A stretch of 64,000 bases of DNA from Hybos culiciformis. Its lineage: Eukaryota; Arthropoda; Insecta; Diptera; Hybotidae. The stretch covers positions 2,666,001 through 2,730,000 of the forward strand of contig OZ023274.1 of the NCBI GenBank assembly GCA_964007475.1, written 5' to 3'. This document shows, in pieces, positions 1 to 14,700 of this stretch (position 1 is the first letter of the stretch; each line of letters starts with the position of its first letter). A program made the translations under genes and the position numbers. The notes below the pieces were generated by a model. It was given only the letters and a program-made list of their open reading frames with translations, was not told the DNA's origin and made no database searches.

Positions 1-3000
1 CATCAAATGGATTTTATTCCTTAATTGGCCAATAAAAGTTTTATGATGATGCGAAATATATAATTCATTTCGAATGAATGGTAGAAAAATTTATTTTTTA
101 TATATAGATAAAAATTTCAAAATGTATATTTAAGACAAAAATACAGAATACAAGACAAATTAACCGAATTTTCTTTTAGATTATTATTGTATAAAAATAA
201 CTTGATAGTATCATAAGGAAATTAAAAACCCAGCAAAGTATAAAAGAATTCAAAGAAATTCTATTAAATATGGAAATATTTAGGAAAACATCGTGAAAAA
301 TAAAGGAAATTTGTATAGAAAAATATAATAAGGATTATAATAAATATGAATTAGTATGAAATAGAAAAATAATATAAAGATAATTGTAAAGAACATAAAG
401 TATTCAAAATCTATACCTTTTGACTTACTGATGTAAATACAATTTCTTATCCTTACAACTACCGTTGTACATTTATTTTTTTTTAACTTCTGCCAACAGT
501 CGAAATTGTAGCAATGATGACATTTAAACTATAAATTAATTTTTCAGATTTTTCTGAAAATCATCTGTAGTCAATTTTGAGGGATTGATATTTAGGTCCG
601 TCATATCGAAAATAGATAACAATTTTTTCTTAACACAAAGTTTAGCACGTTTTTATGCCCATCTAAGCGTTTTATAAAATAATAAATTATTCAACAGTTC
701 ATTGTCGTCGTGACAATTCAATATTGGAAAATTCTTTTTATTTTTATTATTTTTTTAATATGCCTAGTACGTAAAAAAATTTTATATAATGCACACGTAC
801 ATAAAAAAAGGATTCATTAAAAAATATATAATATGTACATATTTTTAATAATTTATATTTTCATCAAAGAAATATAAAAAATTTTTTTTATTTAATATTT
901 ATTTTCAATATTGCGTTTTTAAAAAATAAAAATCTTTTCTTTTTTTTTTTTTTTTTTCTTCTATATTTACTTTTAATTTCATTTTTGCATAAATACAAAA
1001 ATAACAAATAAATAAAGGTTTATGTATACTCTGCACTATACATACAAAAAAAAAAAGGAAAAACATTAATTTTTTTTATTTGCTTGCATTTTTTATTAAA
1101 AAAATTCATAATAAAATCATTCATCCATCTATCTACAATGTACCTATAATAATAAATATAATGGAAAAAATATTGGGAAAATCTATCAATAGTATGAAAA
1201 TTAATAATTTGGTCGTCGTCGTTTTCAACAATGCACACTACATTGTTGAATTTTGATTAGGACGTAAGTTACATATTCAATCTACATCTAGGTACTCCTC
1301 GATCTACTCATAAAAATCTGGAAAAAAGGTAGAAGATTTGTTTTAAGGGTTCTAGAACATCTTGAGAAGGGCCCATATTTATCAGTTGGAATTTTTTTTT
1401 AGCCAACAACCTTGTACGAAGCTTTGAAGTTAGTTATGTTCTAGTTCTAGATCTATGGATGTATCAATTACTGATATTTTAAATAAGTATAGAACAGTGA
1501 AAGAAATTGTTTCACTCAGACGCTCAAGAGTCTAAAATTAGGGCAACATAAAAGATTAAGAATTATTCAATTTTAGTTATAAAATAAATAAAATTAAATA
1601 ATTACGATCCATTCGAATTAAACCATCGATATTTGAAAATTCTCAATATGTGAGAAATATATAATTTTTTTTTTCAATTAATAAAAGAATAGTGAAAAAT
1701 TTATTTAAATAAAAAAAATAAAATATAATTTAATATTAATTAAATTAAACTACTACTGAATTCAAATTGGCCTCTTCAATTTATGTTATACTTTTCATGG
1801 TGATATGATATTGTAATAACAAAATATAATTGCGCAGTTTGGATATTTTTCTTTTCTTTTGCCGATTAATAGAAGCTCAAGATGCAATCGCTTAATAATT
1901 ACCAAACTATATACTTGAACGATTTCAACAGTATTCATGACAAACAATTCGTTGTGGTGGGTTTTGTAGGCATATTTTCAGAATTCTGGTTAACATATCT
2001 TAATAAATATAATATTATGGATGTACGTTCTGAATGAAAATAGGGTTGTCGAAGTGGTTCTTACAGCAAAGAAGTCCTGTCGCCATGTATTTCTTCTAAG
2101 TTAAAATTCAATTTTAATAGACGCCTTAGAGTAAACCAATTGTTTAATATTTCAATTCACCGAACAAACTACGGCTAATTCAAACCCATAAATAGGATGC
2201 TCCTGACTTGCAACAAATTTAGTAGATTTTAACTTTAATAAACAAACTCTAAGAGTTATTAAATTGTTAAATTCAATTTTTAAAATATTAATGTTATTTA
2301 AATTTATTATTCGTATGTATGGTTTAATTAGTATAAGAATATTGTAAATTGTTTGATCTAAACAAATAAATAAATAAATATTAAGTGTTAATGATTTGAA
2401 TTTGTATAACTCTTGTGTGTGAGAAAGCCTATGAAAACTCTGTAAATTATTTATAATTAAAAAAAAAAATAAATTTAAATAAAGTTAATTCAAGTTGTAA
2501 CAAAAAAACTAAAACAAAACAAATTTTTCTAATTTTCAAAACAGTCTGGACTATGTTAAATAAAAATGTAGGCTTGAATTTTTGTATAATTTCTTTTTTA
2601 TCCATATTTTTCTATGTACAAAAATCAATAAATTCGTTCTGTATGATATTTTTTCTATTTTTATTTTTTTTTTAATATTTATTTTTCTTTTTATCATCAT
2701 TTTTATTTTTTACTTTCATATTCAAATTTGTTCAAAAAAAAAATTATATACATATATATATATAGGAAATCTGTAAGCATTAAACAACTTTGAACTTTAA
2801 TACCCGCCAAAAAAAAAATATGCAAAAAAAAAACTTACCTCATTCTCAAATTTTATGCTTAATTTTTTTTTTTTTATATATTTTTTGTTTGGTATCATTG
2901 GGAAGCAAAAGTTTTTTTTTTTTTTTTTTTTTGGTGAAAGAATTAAAATAAAATTTGTTCATTCTGTCGATTTGCCTAAAGGGGATTAAAAAAAATAAAA

Positions 3001-6000
3001 TAAAATAGCAAACGAAAAATATATAAAATAAAATGTATAAAATATGAAAATAACCGAAATAAAAAAAAAAAATAAATATAAAATATAAAATTATTATTTT
3101 CATATATGTACATAAATATACATATAAATATATATTCCACATTATGATTATTATGAAAATTTTATATTATGCATTTTTATTTAAAATAAAAAAACAAAAT
3201 ATAAATATTTTATTTTTGTATAAAATTTGTCTTCTTTTTTTTTTTTTGTTTTTAATGTAAAATCAATAATATTTACTAAAATTGATTTAGAAAATAAAGA
3301 GAAAAAGTTTATATAGATAGGCTTAAAAGAGTTAATAAGCTTAAATATATACAGATAAGCTTAAAAGGGTTAAAAAAAACTTCTTTAACCAATAATTGCC
3401 TCAATTAAAACTCTTGATGGAAAATATCAAAAAAACTGTACAGCTACAGTATAATTTACCAACGATAATTAAATTATAATAGCCCAAAATTATTCCACTG
3501 CGAGTTTATTCACCTAAGTTGTTGTATAATCCTCTTATATGTATATTTTTATATTGAGTGTATTTTAAACACTATTTATTATATAGAGAAAATAAAACAG
3601 AAATAATGAATATAATGTTGACAAAAGTATGAAATTCATGAAAACAAATATTCAAAAATCTAAAATTTTCTAAACTTTTCCATTTTTAACTTTCGATTTT
3701 TTTTATGTGTTACGTATAAACTTTAAAAGAAATCAAATTGGATGTATAACTTTTTTCTGAATATGAGGCTCTAATTGAAGAGTTTTTCCAGATTAATGAG
3801 AACGTTTAATTTTTTTTTTTTTTAAAACTAATCACAAGGACAATATAATTACAATTTTTGTTTTTTTATAGTACTCTTGTAGTATGGTAGTAAGGTAGTA
3901 TGTTACTAGTGGTAATAGTTCAGAAAATTTACTTATGCCATCATCATCTAAAAGCTAGCATTAGACAAGAACATATCATGTTATACAGCTTAGTGAAAAC
4001 GTGTTTTTTTCTTTCAATAACTTTGGAAAAATTTACATTTTTCATTAATACACATGTTATATAATATGGAAGAAATAATATAGAAGATATGAATGAGTTT
4101 TTGTTAACATTTATGTAAAAGTTCAATCTGGCCTAAATAAAGGTATTTGAGTCTTTATTACAACAGGTTCATGCTTTTGAACTGGCAAATTGAACTTAGA
4201 TAAATTAGAGAAGTTTATTCTACTGTAATTTATGGTACAATAGATTCATCAGGTAAAATAACTCGATAGTATTGTATTATTACGACTTTATAGTATAGTA
4301 TAGTATTACTAAGTATAGAATAACTGTAAAGAACAACAAGGACATAATTTAACAAATGAATAGACAATTATATTATCTAAAAAAAAAAAAATTACATTAT
4401 TATACCTACGTCAAAATGTCAAATAAGAAAAAATAAACAATCCGGATTTTTGCAGCTTAAACTTCCTATATATGATGTGCTTTTAATTAAAAATTTGTTC
4501 AACAAAAAAAAAAAAAAATACAAAATATATATATGATAAGTTTTTCGCATATATGTATAAAACATTCAGCAATTATATACTCCAATTCGTTAAAAAAAAA
4601 ATTACCCTTTAATTTTAAATAAAATCCTTCAATTTATTTAGAGTTGTTTTTTTTTCCTTTTTTTTTTTTTTTTGAAAATATAAAGTTTTTCTGTTATCCA
4701 GGGAACATAAAACAAAAAGCTTATTACTAATAGCGCGCGCGATTTATTTTTTTTTGTACCTACCTATTTTTAAGTTAAATGAAATCTGATGAAAATTGTA
4801 TTCAACTTTATATATTTTATTCGGATTTGATTGATAAGCCGGCACGTAAGGCTATATTGGTAAGTTCTATATTGGAAAATATATTTTTTAACTTTTAACT
4901 TCTTAAGACTTCCAAAAAGTTTTGATCAAATGAAAATAGAAAATATTTTAAATTTCGATAGCATAATTAGTTATTGGTTCACAATAACTATAAGAGCTTC
5001 ATATTGTCTAGAGTTAATTGAGTCCGGAACCATAAATGGTACTTTTTATATTATACCAAATATAATGTCAAAGTAAGTATAGTTGAACTTGCAATACTTT
5101 TTCCAGAGTTTTCATCTTAATAATAAATAAATATTAAATTATTCGTATATCCTTTTTTGAAATCCTTTCAACCTATTTATTTTCATATAATGTTATGGAA
5201 AGCAAATAAAAAAAAAAACATATATAATTCTGACTATATAATTTTTTTTATACATATGGAATTATTTTAAAATAAAAAATATATACAATCGTTAAGTTAT
5301 ATATAATGATGGACCGGCATATTTAAAATATATATAAATTTTTTTACAATATTATTATTATTACTGAATCCGCGAGGGGACGACGACGTACCTTTCTCAT
5401 TCCCATTTAATTTTTTTTATGTGTATAGAGAATTCGAAAATTAAAAATAATAATAAAGAAAAAAGAATATAGCCCCCAAAATTTTTATATGTGCGATGTA
5501 TGTGCTCCTCAATGTACATTTTTTTATTTAATAAAACAAAAAAAAAATTGAAAAATTAAAATGAAACCAAAATAAAAGAATCCTTCGAAAATATTCCTTT
5601 TTTTTGGGGGGTTTTTTTTTTTCTATTTTTTTTTTTTTTTTTTAATATTATAGATTTTTTTTTTATTATGCACATTAAATTTTACATATAGTGCAAGTAT
5701 GTATATATGTTTTCATATTATACATTTTTTCAAAAAAATATCCTTTTAGGCTTCATAAGTATTACATATATAGATATACTGTTTGATGTACATTATATGA
5801 ACAACATATAATATATACATATATATAATTTATACATATTTTATTATTACCATTATGTGTATATTAATATTAAAAACTTTTGATATGTAACAGATAAGCA
5901 AAAAAAAAAAAATATAGACAAAATTGCAATCAACATATCAAAAAAATAAAAAACAAAAATTATAAAATGAATAAAAAAAAAAAAGCATAAAACATGAAAA

Positions 6001-6753
6001 TTCAAATGGAAAAAGAATTTTATTTTTTTTTTTTTTTTAATATTAATTTTCATTGAAAATAATTAATCATAAATGCAGATAGCTGCTGCTTAAAAAAAAA
6101 AAAAAAAGAAGTAAAATGTATACTGTAGGTACATGGAGATGAAACATTTGTACGCAATACGCATATTAAACTTGACTTTTAATTTTTTTTAGAATAACTA
6201 TATAATGTAGCAAAAACTATATTGGGGATGCCATCAAAATATCAGTTGAAATAAAATAATACATAATTTATATTATATACTATAACTATCGATAGTACAC
6301 TACGGTGCACTATCAATTTAGCTGATCAGCATGATTTTTATTAAAATCGAACATTTTGAAAATATTTATCAAACTTATTTAAATTCTCAAAAAGAATGTG
6401 CAAATATTTGCACATGCGAAATTCGAATAGAAACTGTTTTGTATTTTACAATCGCTTTTCGATTATTTGAATGACATTATTTAGCTTGTTGTCCGTCAAA
6501 AATTAAAAAAAAATATATTCCACACTAAATTCCTTATAACTATATTTATTAAACTACTTGGTGCACTACGGATTTTGATCCTATCAAATCAATGCTGAAA
6601 TATGCACAGTTCATTTTCATTCAAGTCCAAGAATCGAATTTATTTTCGTGCGATGTTGATAAGAGTAAACTGGGAAAAAGGTAAGATCCAAATGTGTCTA
6701 AAAATAAAATTCAAATTTAAAGCTGAAAATGTATTTCCATGAAAATTGGTATA
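1..6753. other. AT-rich intergenic stretch, no gene seen
   Basis: I see no supported gene on either strand. The open frames here are low-complexity Phe/Lys/Ile/Tyr translations of A and T tracts, with no domain, no plausible splice partners and no codon structure. The stretch holds many poly(T)/poly(A) runs, for example around 940-960, 2910-2935 and 5610-5645, and TA-rich simple sequence. Confidence 0.7.
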
Positions 6754-8746
6754 TTTTTTTTTTTTTTTTTTATTAAAGTTACCAAATCACTAGGTGGGAT
6801 ACCTTTTATACTGAAGAAGTATGGATTTGGTAAAAAGGACAGGAAGTTTAGACGGGATTAAAAAGTGGGACAGTTAGTAGGTAATCATTTACACTTTTCT
6901 TAAAGCGGCGCAAGTCATAAATTAAGCGTCCACTAGCTGCCGGGAACAACTTTAATGGGAGAGCATTCCACATTCTTGAGGTGCGAATAGAAAACGAATC
7001 ACCGAAGCTCGTTCTATCACATCTGGGAATTTTTACGAAATATGGGTGTGACGTTGAAGCAGTACGTGTTTGGCGTGAAAATACTTGAAGTTGAGGAAGT
7101 AGGGCCTTTACTTCCAGGGAACACGTATCCATTCCAACAAGGTATTTATAAAAAATGGAAAGTGAACCTACATTACGACGGTGGTTGAGTGATGTTAATG
7201 AGCTGGTGGTTTGGTGATTATCGATTAATCTAATAGCCCTTCTCTGAACTTTGTCCAGGTACTCAAGATGGGTTTTGGGAGCACCAGCCCATATATGCGA
7301 ATTGTATTCTAATTTTGGTCGTATGTAGGATTTGTGAATATTTAAGAGATCAGAGGGGGAAAAGTATTGTTTACATCTTTTTAAAAAACCAAGACATTTC
7401 GCTGCGTTTTTTGCCGTTTCGAAAATATGAATTTTCCAGCTTAAGTCGCTAGTTATTTTCGAACCTAAAATGTCAAGGCTTCCAGATTTGGCAATACTTT
7501 CTCCTTGAAAGGAAAATTGGGGATCAAAAGTTGACAGCTTTCTGGAAATTAGGCAGCATTGAGTTTTGGATGCATTAAACTCAACTCTGTTGAGAAGACC
7601 CCATTGTGAAATTTTGGAAAGGTCGTGATTTATGCTACTTTGTAAAAAATTGCGTTTAGTAGTTACAGCATTTGAAGAAGCTGATTTCCTATTAATAAAA
7701 TCGTAGCATGCTACCAAGTTACTGTCATCGGCGAAGCTGTGGATGGGGTTTAGAGTACATTGCAGAAGATCATTAATGAAAATTAAAAATAGGGTTGGAG
7801 AAAGAACACACCCTTGAGGTACACCGGAGTTAATGTTGAAAATATGAGATTGGTAACCATCCACAACAGCACGAATAGAACGGCCAGACAAAAAGTTGCT
7901 GATCCAATTGACAAAGGCTGATCCTAGACCCATTGATTTAACTTTAGAAATCAGGGCCGAGTGCCACACTCGATCAAAAGCCTTAGCTATATCCAAAGCA
8001 ACAACACAAGCTTCACCGGAGTTGTGAAGACTGGTGTTGAGCTTGTCGGACAAATATGTCATCAGATCACCAGTCGATCTATTCGAGCGAAAACCATATT
8101 GCTGGTCACTTAGCAATTTGTTGATTTCAAGGTATTTTTTAACTTTATTATTAATGAGAGATTCCATTACTTTGGAGAGAACAGAAGTAAGCGCAATAGG
8201 CCTGTAGTTTGAGGGATCGCATTTATCGCCTTTTTTTGGAATAGGCTGAACATGCACAACTTTCCACTTGGTGGGGTAAATGCCAAGTGAATATGAAAGA
8301 TAGAAAAGGTTGCGCAGAGGTTTAGCCAGAACAGTGGCAGTATGTTTTAGGACCACAGCCGGAATACCATCAGGGCCAGTTGACTTTTTCACATTCAGAT
8401 TTTTGAGAGCTTTTAAAACAGCACGTTGCCTAAAGTAAACTCTTCCAAAAGAAGAGCTTACTGGAGGCAAGACTGGTGGATCTTGAGCTGAAGCTGCAAG
8501 TGTTGAGTTTTGACTAAAGAGTTTAGCAAACAGATTAGCCTTCCCAACCGAATCTGATATGATCCGGTCACCATCTACAAGGGGAGGAAAAGATGTAGGC
8601 GAACAAAAGTTTTGTTTTACACTTTTAGCGAAGGTCCAAAAGCTTCTGCTATTTTTAGGAAGGTTTAATATTTCTTGACGCTTCCTCTGGGTATACAAAA
8701 CCTTCTGTTGAGAGATGTCGTTTAAATTAAAATTATTTAATGAACT
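6754..8746 (-). mobile_element. 5'-truncated non-LTR retrotransposon (jockey/CR1-like LINE)
   Basis: A LINE inserted in minus orientation. Its 3' end is marked by a run of 18 T at 6754-6771, which reads as a poly(A) tail on the coding strand, just downstream of the stop codon of the reverse transcriptase frame. The endonuclease half expected upstream of the reverse transcriptase is missing: the frame is closed by an in-frame TAA at 8747-8749. The copy is therefore 5'-truncated, as is usual for target-primed reverse transcription. The exact 5' junction is uncertain, and I found no convincing target-site duplication. Its base composition is clearly richer in G+C than the flanks. Confidence 0.8.
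6848..8746 (-). CDS. Reverse transcriptase domain of a LINE ORF2 (partial)
   Basis: This is an RNA-directed DNA polymerase of the jockey/CR1/BS type. Counting from the TTG codon at 8698, which is the first residue of the 616-codon frame, the RT blocks run in order: KWKVVHVQPIPKKG near 144-157, NYRPIALTSV near 164-173, YGFRSNRSTG at 201-210, ALDIAKAFDRVWH near 234-246, GVPQGCVLSPTLF near 292-304, and the polymerase active site FADD at 322-325. The C-terminal part has the LINE-typical QRRAIRLI segment and a WNALPLKLF segment. There is no internal stop across these 616 codons, so the copy is young or recently active. The N-terminal apurinic endonuclease is absent, and the true start would lie upstream in a full-length element. 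Autonomous activity is unlikely. Confidence 0.88.
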   Translation of the reverse strand, partial: SSLNNFNLNDISQQKVLYTQRKRQEILNLPKNSRSFWTFAKSVKQNFCSPTSFPPLVDGDRIISDSVGKANLFAKLFSQNSTLAASAQDPPVLPPVSSSFGRVYFRQRAVLKALKNLNVKKSTGPDGIPAVVLKHTATVLAKPLRNLFYLSYSLGIYPTKWKVVHVQPIPKKGDKCDPSNYRPIALTSVLSKVMESLINNKVKKYLEINKLLSDQQYGFRSNRSTGDLMTYLSDKLNTSLHNSGEACVVALDIAKAFDRVWHSALISKVKSMGLGSAFVNWISNFLSGRSIRAVVDGYQSHIFNINSGVPQGCVLSPTLFLIFINDLLQCTLNPIHSFADDSNLVACYDFINRKSASSNAVTTKRNFLQSSINHDLSKISQWGLLNRVEFNASKTQCCLISRKLSTFDPQFSFQGESIAKSGSLDILGSKITSDLSWKIHIFETAKNAAKCLGFLKRCKQYFSPSDLLNIHKSYIRPKLEYNSHIWAGAPKTHLEYLDKVQRRAIRLIDNHQTTSSLTSLNHRRNVGSLSIFYKYLVGMDTCSLEVKALLPQLQVFSRQTRTASTSHPYFVKIPRCDRTSFGDSFSIRTSRMWNALPLKLFPAASGRLIYDLRRFKKSVNDYLLTVPLFNPV

Positions 8747-8749
8747 TTA

Positions 8750-11700
8750 TTAAAAGACTACTGACTAGTAATTTTGAACGAAACTGGTACAATTGGAAAG
8801 ATTATTTTCTGTCGATGGTGTTAGGCTGGTTTTCAATGAGATTTGGTCGACTCCTTTCGTCGATGTTTATTTATTTATTATTAATAAAGACCAGGTTATA
8901 GAGCAAAGGAAAGTTCGGGTCGTGCTAGTATTTCAGAAATAAAAAATACATTTATTTCGAAAGGCGTTAATATTTTTTCAAAATTCTAACAAAATCATTT
9001 TACTTATTTATCCACTTACCTTTTGTTTAAACAATTTTGTTTATTTTTATACGTTGTTCACTTGTCAAATAATTTTAAACATATTTTTTTTTGTATTAAT
9101 TTTAATTAATTTATTATTTTATAATTATAGTTTTAATTTTTTTTTAGTGTTTATATAAATTAAACAAAATTTTATTTTATGGTAAAAAATTTAAAATTTT
9201 TATTAGGTTTTTTTTTTTTAATTTTATTTTTAAAAATTAAAAATGTTATTTTAATTAAATAAAAAAAAATTAATTATTTACATTTATTTTTGAAATAATA
9301 ATTTAAAATTTAATTTTAAATTTTTAACTTTTATTTTTTTATAATGTTTATACAATTTAAAAAGAGATAAATAATAAATGTATTTTTTATTTAAATTTAA
9401 TTTTTGTTTTAAATTTTATGTTTATTTTTTGTATTTTTTGTGTTAACAAAAAAAAAAGGCAACAGAATAAAAAATTAAAATTAATTTAAAATTTTTATCC
9501 AAACAATTTATTCCTGAAAATACCTGAAAAAATTAAAATCGTTAAATTTTTTTTAATTAGAATTAAATAAATATATTTTATTTATTTATTTTTTAATTTT
9601 TCCTATTAAAAAAAAAAATTTGGCAATCTCTTTTTTTTTATAGATTTAATTTGACTTTTGAACAGAGTAATGAAAATAGTTGGTAGTGATTTTTCTTCCA
9701 GGGATTAACTGGTGGCAGTGACAAAAAATGCCATAAATTAGCTTTAAATCGAGCGTAAAATGAAAATTTTTGTTTTTTAATATTTTAAGTATATTTTTGA
9801 AATATAAAACAATAATAAATTTATTCTTTTTTTCAGTAGTGTGAACGATCGTTTCTAATTTTATGTGACTTTTATGTACGAACAGAAAATAAATTAGATT
9901 GAATTTGGGGCATAAAAAATTTTTATAAATATATATAAGAACATGTATAGGAATTTATATATATGTTCAACGACAATCTGCAACGACTATAATGTATATA
10001 TAGATTAATTTTTTGTTTTAAATTATTAAAAATATTTTCCAACGATATGTTTGGCTTGTTTTTTTTTTTTTTTTAATTATATACATATTTTAATGTAAAA
10101 TACATAAATGTCTTTCGATTGTTAAATAAGAAATATTTGAAATTTTTTTCAATAAAATTATTTTTAATTAAATAGGTAGGTATAATTAAAAAATTAAAAT
10201 TAAAAGTTCTATTTCATAAAAATTTCATCGTCTTTTTTGCTTTTATGTATGTCTTATTTGCTAAAAGAAAATTAAGATAAAATTATAAAAAAATTAACCG
10301 ATGACGAAATCAAATAATTTCGGCGGGAAATCTTATAGAATAGTAGGTGTACTTAATGTGTTAACAATTTTTGCGGCCGGCGGCGATTAAAAATTATGTA
10401 AAAATATTGTGATGGAAAAAAAATTAATGTTATAGACATAAATTACTAATATTTTTAAAACATTTTTATTTGTTCATCATTTTTAGAGTTTTCTTAAATT
10501 TTATAATTTTCCAAATTAAAAACAGGAATCTCTGTTATTGTTTGAAGTTCAAAAATTGGAGGAAAAATATTATTTTTCAAAAAAGTGTTCTTTGTGAACT
10601 TATTTATGCAGAATAAGAATTATTAATAATTCGAAAAGCAAAATCGAATGTGTTATAAAACTTGTAGTACAGAAAATTTTAGCACTTTAATTTTTTATTG
10701 CGACGAATATTGCGGAAAAATTTTTATGAAAATCCAAAGAAAATCGAAAAAATGTTCTTATTCAAAAAAAAAAAAAAAAAATTTACTTAAAAAACCAAAA
10801 ATCCTAATTTTCTAAAACATAACATTTAATTTGAAAAGTCGCAAATGAACATTTTTCATAATATATCGTTAATAAATATATTATTTTTGAAAAATCTCCA
10901 AATTTTAAAAATTAATATAAAATTTTGCATTAAAGTTGTTCTTGTTCTGAAAAAAAAAAAAACAATCAAAACAAATTGAGAGAACAAAAATAAGAATTAA
11001 AAACAAACTAAAAAAGACCAAAAAAAAAATCAAAACACAAAAAAAAAAAAAAAAAAAAAATCAAAACAAAATATTTTCAAGTCAAGGTTAATCATAAAAT
11101 TCTTTTTATTTTTTTATTTTAATTTTATTTTTTATGTTTTTTTTTTTTTCAAACAAAAAACCCACATTTAAAACAAAAAAAAAAATATGAAAATCCTCTT
11201 TAAGAAAATGTAAACAAAAAAAACATACAAAAAAAAAAAAAAAAAAACAAGACCGTACTCTACAAAACTACTACTAAAATTATAAGAAGAAAAATAATTC
11301 CGGACACTAAACCTCCAAAAAAAAAATATATATATATAAATGCTCCAAAAAAAAAAAAAAAGAAGAAAAAACAATTAAAAGTAAAACGAATCCTTTATTT
11401 TTCAAAAAAAAAAAGAAAACACAATAATTCTTTTCTTAGATCAAAGAAAAGAAAGAAAAAAAATAAAACACAGTCTAAAACTACAAAATAAAAAACTTTA
11501 TTTTTTTAAGAAAAAATACAAAAAAAAAAATATATTTTTTGTATTTCTTTTTTTTTCTTTTTATATTTTTAGATTATTTTCTTATATATATTCTTCTTCT
11601 TTTATATTATTTTATTTTTTTATTTTTAATTTTTTTTTAAATTTTCTCTGTGTATACCGACTTTTTACGGCCAAATCAAAAAAACCTAGAGAGAATCCTT

Positions 11701-14700
11701 CTGAACGGATTAAATGTAATCTACAAACTGAAAAACAAAAAAAAAAAAAATTATGATTTTTTTACAAGACCAAAAAAAAAAAAAACTTTTTTTTTTGTAT
11801 TTTAAAAAGACACAAAACGAAATTCAATTTTTGCATCATCGTTTTAGAGCAAAAAAAAAAAAAAGACAAAAAAAAATTTCAACAACACACACAAAAAAAA
11901 AAGATACAAAATAATAAAAACGAACGCTTTAAAAATAAGAATATTGCAAAAAAAAAAATGTATTTTTCCTTAAAACAAAAACAAAAAAAAAAAGAAGATA
12001 TATGTATCGCTTTATAGAGATACTTTTTGAATTCAAAAAAAGAAAAAAAGTTCTACCAAAAGTTTTTAGTGTGCGTGAGTAAAGTTCAAAAAATGAAATG
12101 AAAAAAAAAAAAAAAAAAAAATATTGCGCTTTTTGTTTTTGTAGCATCATCAAAGAAAAAAGCCACAAAAAAAAATTAAAATTGAAATAAAGAGTAGGTG
12201 AGTGTAAAAGAGAGAAAGAAAGCAGCGACCATGAAAATATGCTGCCGGGATAAAAAAAAAAAAAAAAAATTAAAAAATTATAATAATAATAATAATAAAT
12301 AAATAAAATTCAACAAAGAAAATTGAATATGAAATTTTTGGCTCGCGCCATTTAAAATTGTAATAATATGTAATTTTTTTTTTTTTTTTGTTTTTTTTAC
12401 ATACAAATTTTATTCTCAATTTCTAATTAGATTATTAGACAAATTCAGTAATTTTAAGAAAATATGATGATTCCATCAATCCCAGTATCTCTAACTGGGG
12501 CAATATACACTTAGTTCTATATTCGTTTTTAACGATTTCATTTCAGAATCGCTATGTATAATTAATTGTCATTTTAATAAATGTGCGTCTTTCTTGTATA
12601 TTGAGCCCAAGGTGGGAATCGAATCTACGATCGAACATGGCCTAAGATCACTACACCTTGACAGAGCCGACTTGTTAGAAAAAAATCTGAATAATTTACT
12701 CTTTTGTTTTTATAATTAGCTTAGATAGAAAACAAAAAAATAGGAATATCTAATTAAGAGCATAGTTAGTTCCAAATCCCTCGAACAGAAAGAAAACTTT
12801 TTTTTATTTTGAATAAAAAAGCTTTTAACTAAAATAATATAATTCTTTTGGTTATAAACGAAAAATTAAAAATTTGTTCTTTGCTGTCATTGAGAACCAT
12901 AAATACTACTAACTAGTATTGATATGTGTGTTGTACTTGTACATCGATGATTTAAAAAAAAAAAAACAAAAAAGTTCTTCACAAAGGATTTTTTTTTTAT
13001 GCATTGTAGGTACTATTTCGCGAAATTATATGAAATGCTGCTCGCATCAAGATTTTTTGTTTTTTTGTTTTTTTTACAAAAATCTAAAAATAGACTTAAT
13101 ATTATGTGGTATGCATTTTATTTTTTTTAATTTTTTTTTTTTTAAATTAAATTTATCATTTCGAAATTATTATATTTACTTTTTTTTTAAAAAAATACAG
13201 CTTCATTTATGAGCAAGTGCATACAAACTATATGGTTTTTAATATATAGTTTTTTTTTTTTAAGTTAAAAAGAATTTAGGTTGCTACTGTTGCTAATTAA
13301 ATGAAAATAAATGTATTCTTTTTTTGTTTTCATTTTACGATAGAAGTCAATATTGAAATATACTCATTCATAATATACTTTAATACGAAATGTGGATTAT
13401 TTCGACAAAGCTAGACCATAAGGCTATATTTATTAAAAAAGATACAAAAAATTTAAGTAAGTGTATCTTTAGAAGTAAAAAAAATTCCAATTCAATAATA
13501 ATGGCTTCTGTTTTTTATCAAACAATCAAAGGATGAAAGTTTTGAAAGTTTAAAGTCATAGTTAACTATTTCAGGAATACGAGCAATGATGAGCTTTATT
13601 TAGCATTAAACCAGTTTGTGTGGCTTACCTTAAATTTTTAAAATATTCAATATTAAATCCAATAACATTTTGACATCAAAACTGAACAACAAACGTAATT
13701 AAAAATTTAAGGACAGTATGATTACAACATATGTTAAAGAAAATTGTTATCGAAGTGCTTCTGCTGTGTTTGGGAAAATGACAAATTATGGATTTCAGTT
13801 TTTTATATATAATTCGTTTAATTTTTGTATATTAGTTTTAAGTACTGTTTAAACTTTTTTTTTTCAAATTATGAATGAAAATATGTAAACATAGTTTTTT
13901 TTTAATTTGCAAAAATATACAAAATGAATAACAAAATATATAAATTAAAAAAAAAAAATTCAACAATTCGTAGAAATTCTGCTCCCAAACTAAACAACTC
14001 GCAATATAAATTATTGTTCTTCTTCTGAATAAAAAACAAAAAAAAAAAAACCAGTTAAGGATTAAAAATAAAATTCGTTACCGAAATACAATATAGATTT
14101 TATATGATTATACTTTTATACACTTTGAGGTAGAAAAAAAACAAAAAAAAAAATTGGAATTTTAGATTTAACAAAAAATGATTAAAAAAAGTGAAAAAAT
14201 TTTTGTACAGCACCAACCAAGCGTTGTATTTAAAAATTTTTTTATTTTATTTAATTTTTTTGTATCTTATTCATTCATTTAAATTCTCAGAGAGGAAAAT
14301 TATTATATTTTTCAACCAAAAAGCTTTTCACTCAGAAAGAATCTTAATTGAAAGAAAGAAACTATGTCTCTTATTTGCAAAAAAAAAGAAGAAGCTTTTT
14401 TAATGGTTTGTTTATATTTTTCAGATATACTACACTCATTTTGACATTTTCATTTGTTGGATACTTGGATAGAGACTTCGTTTTTTATTTTCTTGTAATT
14501 GGGGAATTCTCTCTCTCTTTCTCTCTCTTTGAATAATAAATATTTTTGAAATTTTTTTTTTCTTTGAAACTGAAAGATACAATTTTGTTTTTTTTTTGTG
14601 TATCTTTTTTTTTTTTTTTGCTTTTTCTTATAAGTGCAATGTTTACGAAATTTTACTGAGGTTAAGATACTTTAAAATGAAATAAATAAATATTACACAC

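Noticed and set aside
6735..8795. Target-site duplication of the LINE (GAAAATTGGTATA near 6740 against GAAACTGGTACAA near 8779)
   Set aside because: Too many mismatches, and the right copy lies about 30 bp beyond the apparent end of element sequence.
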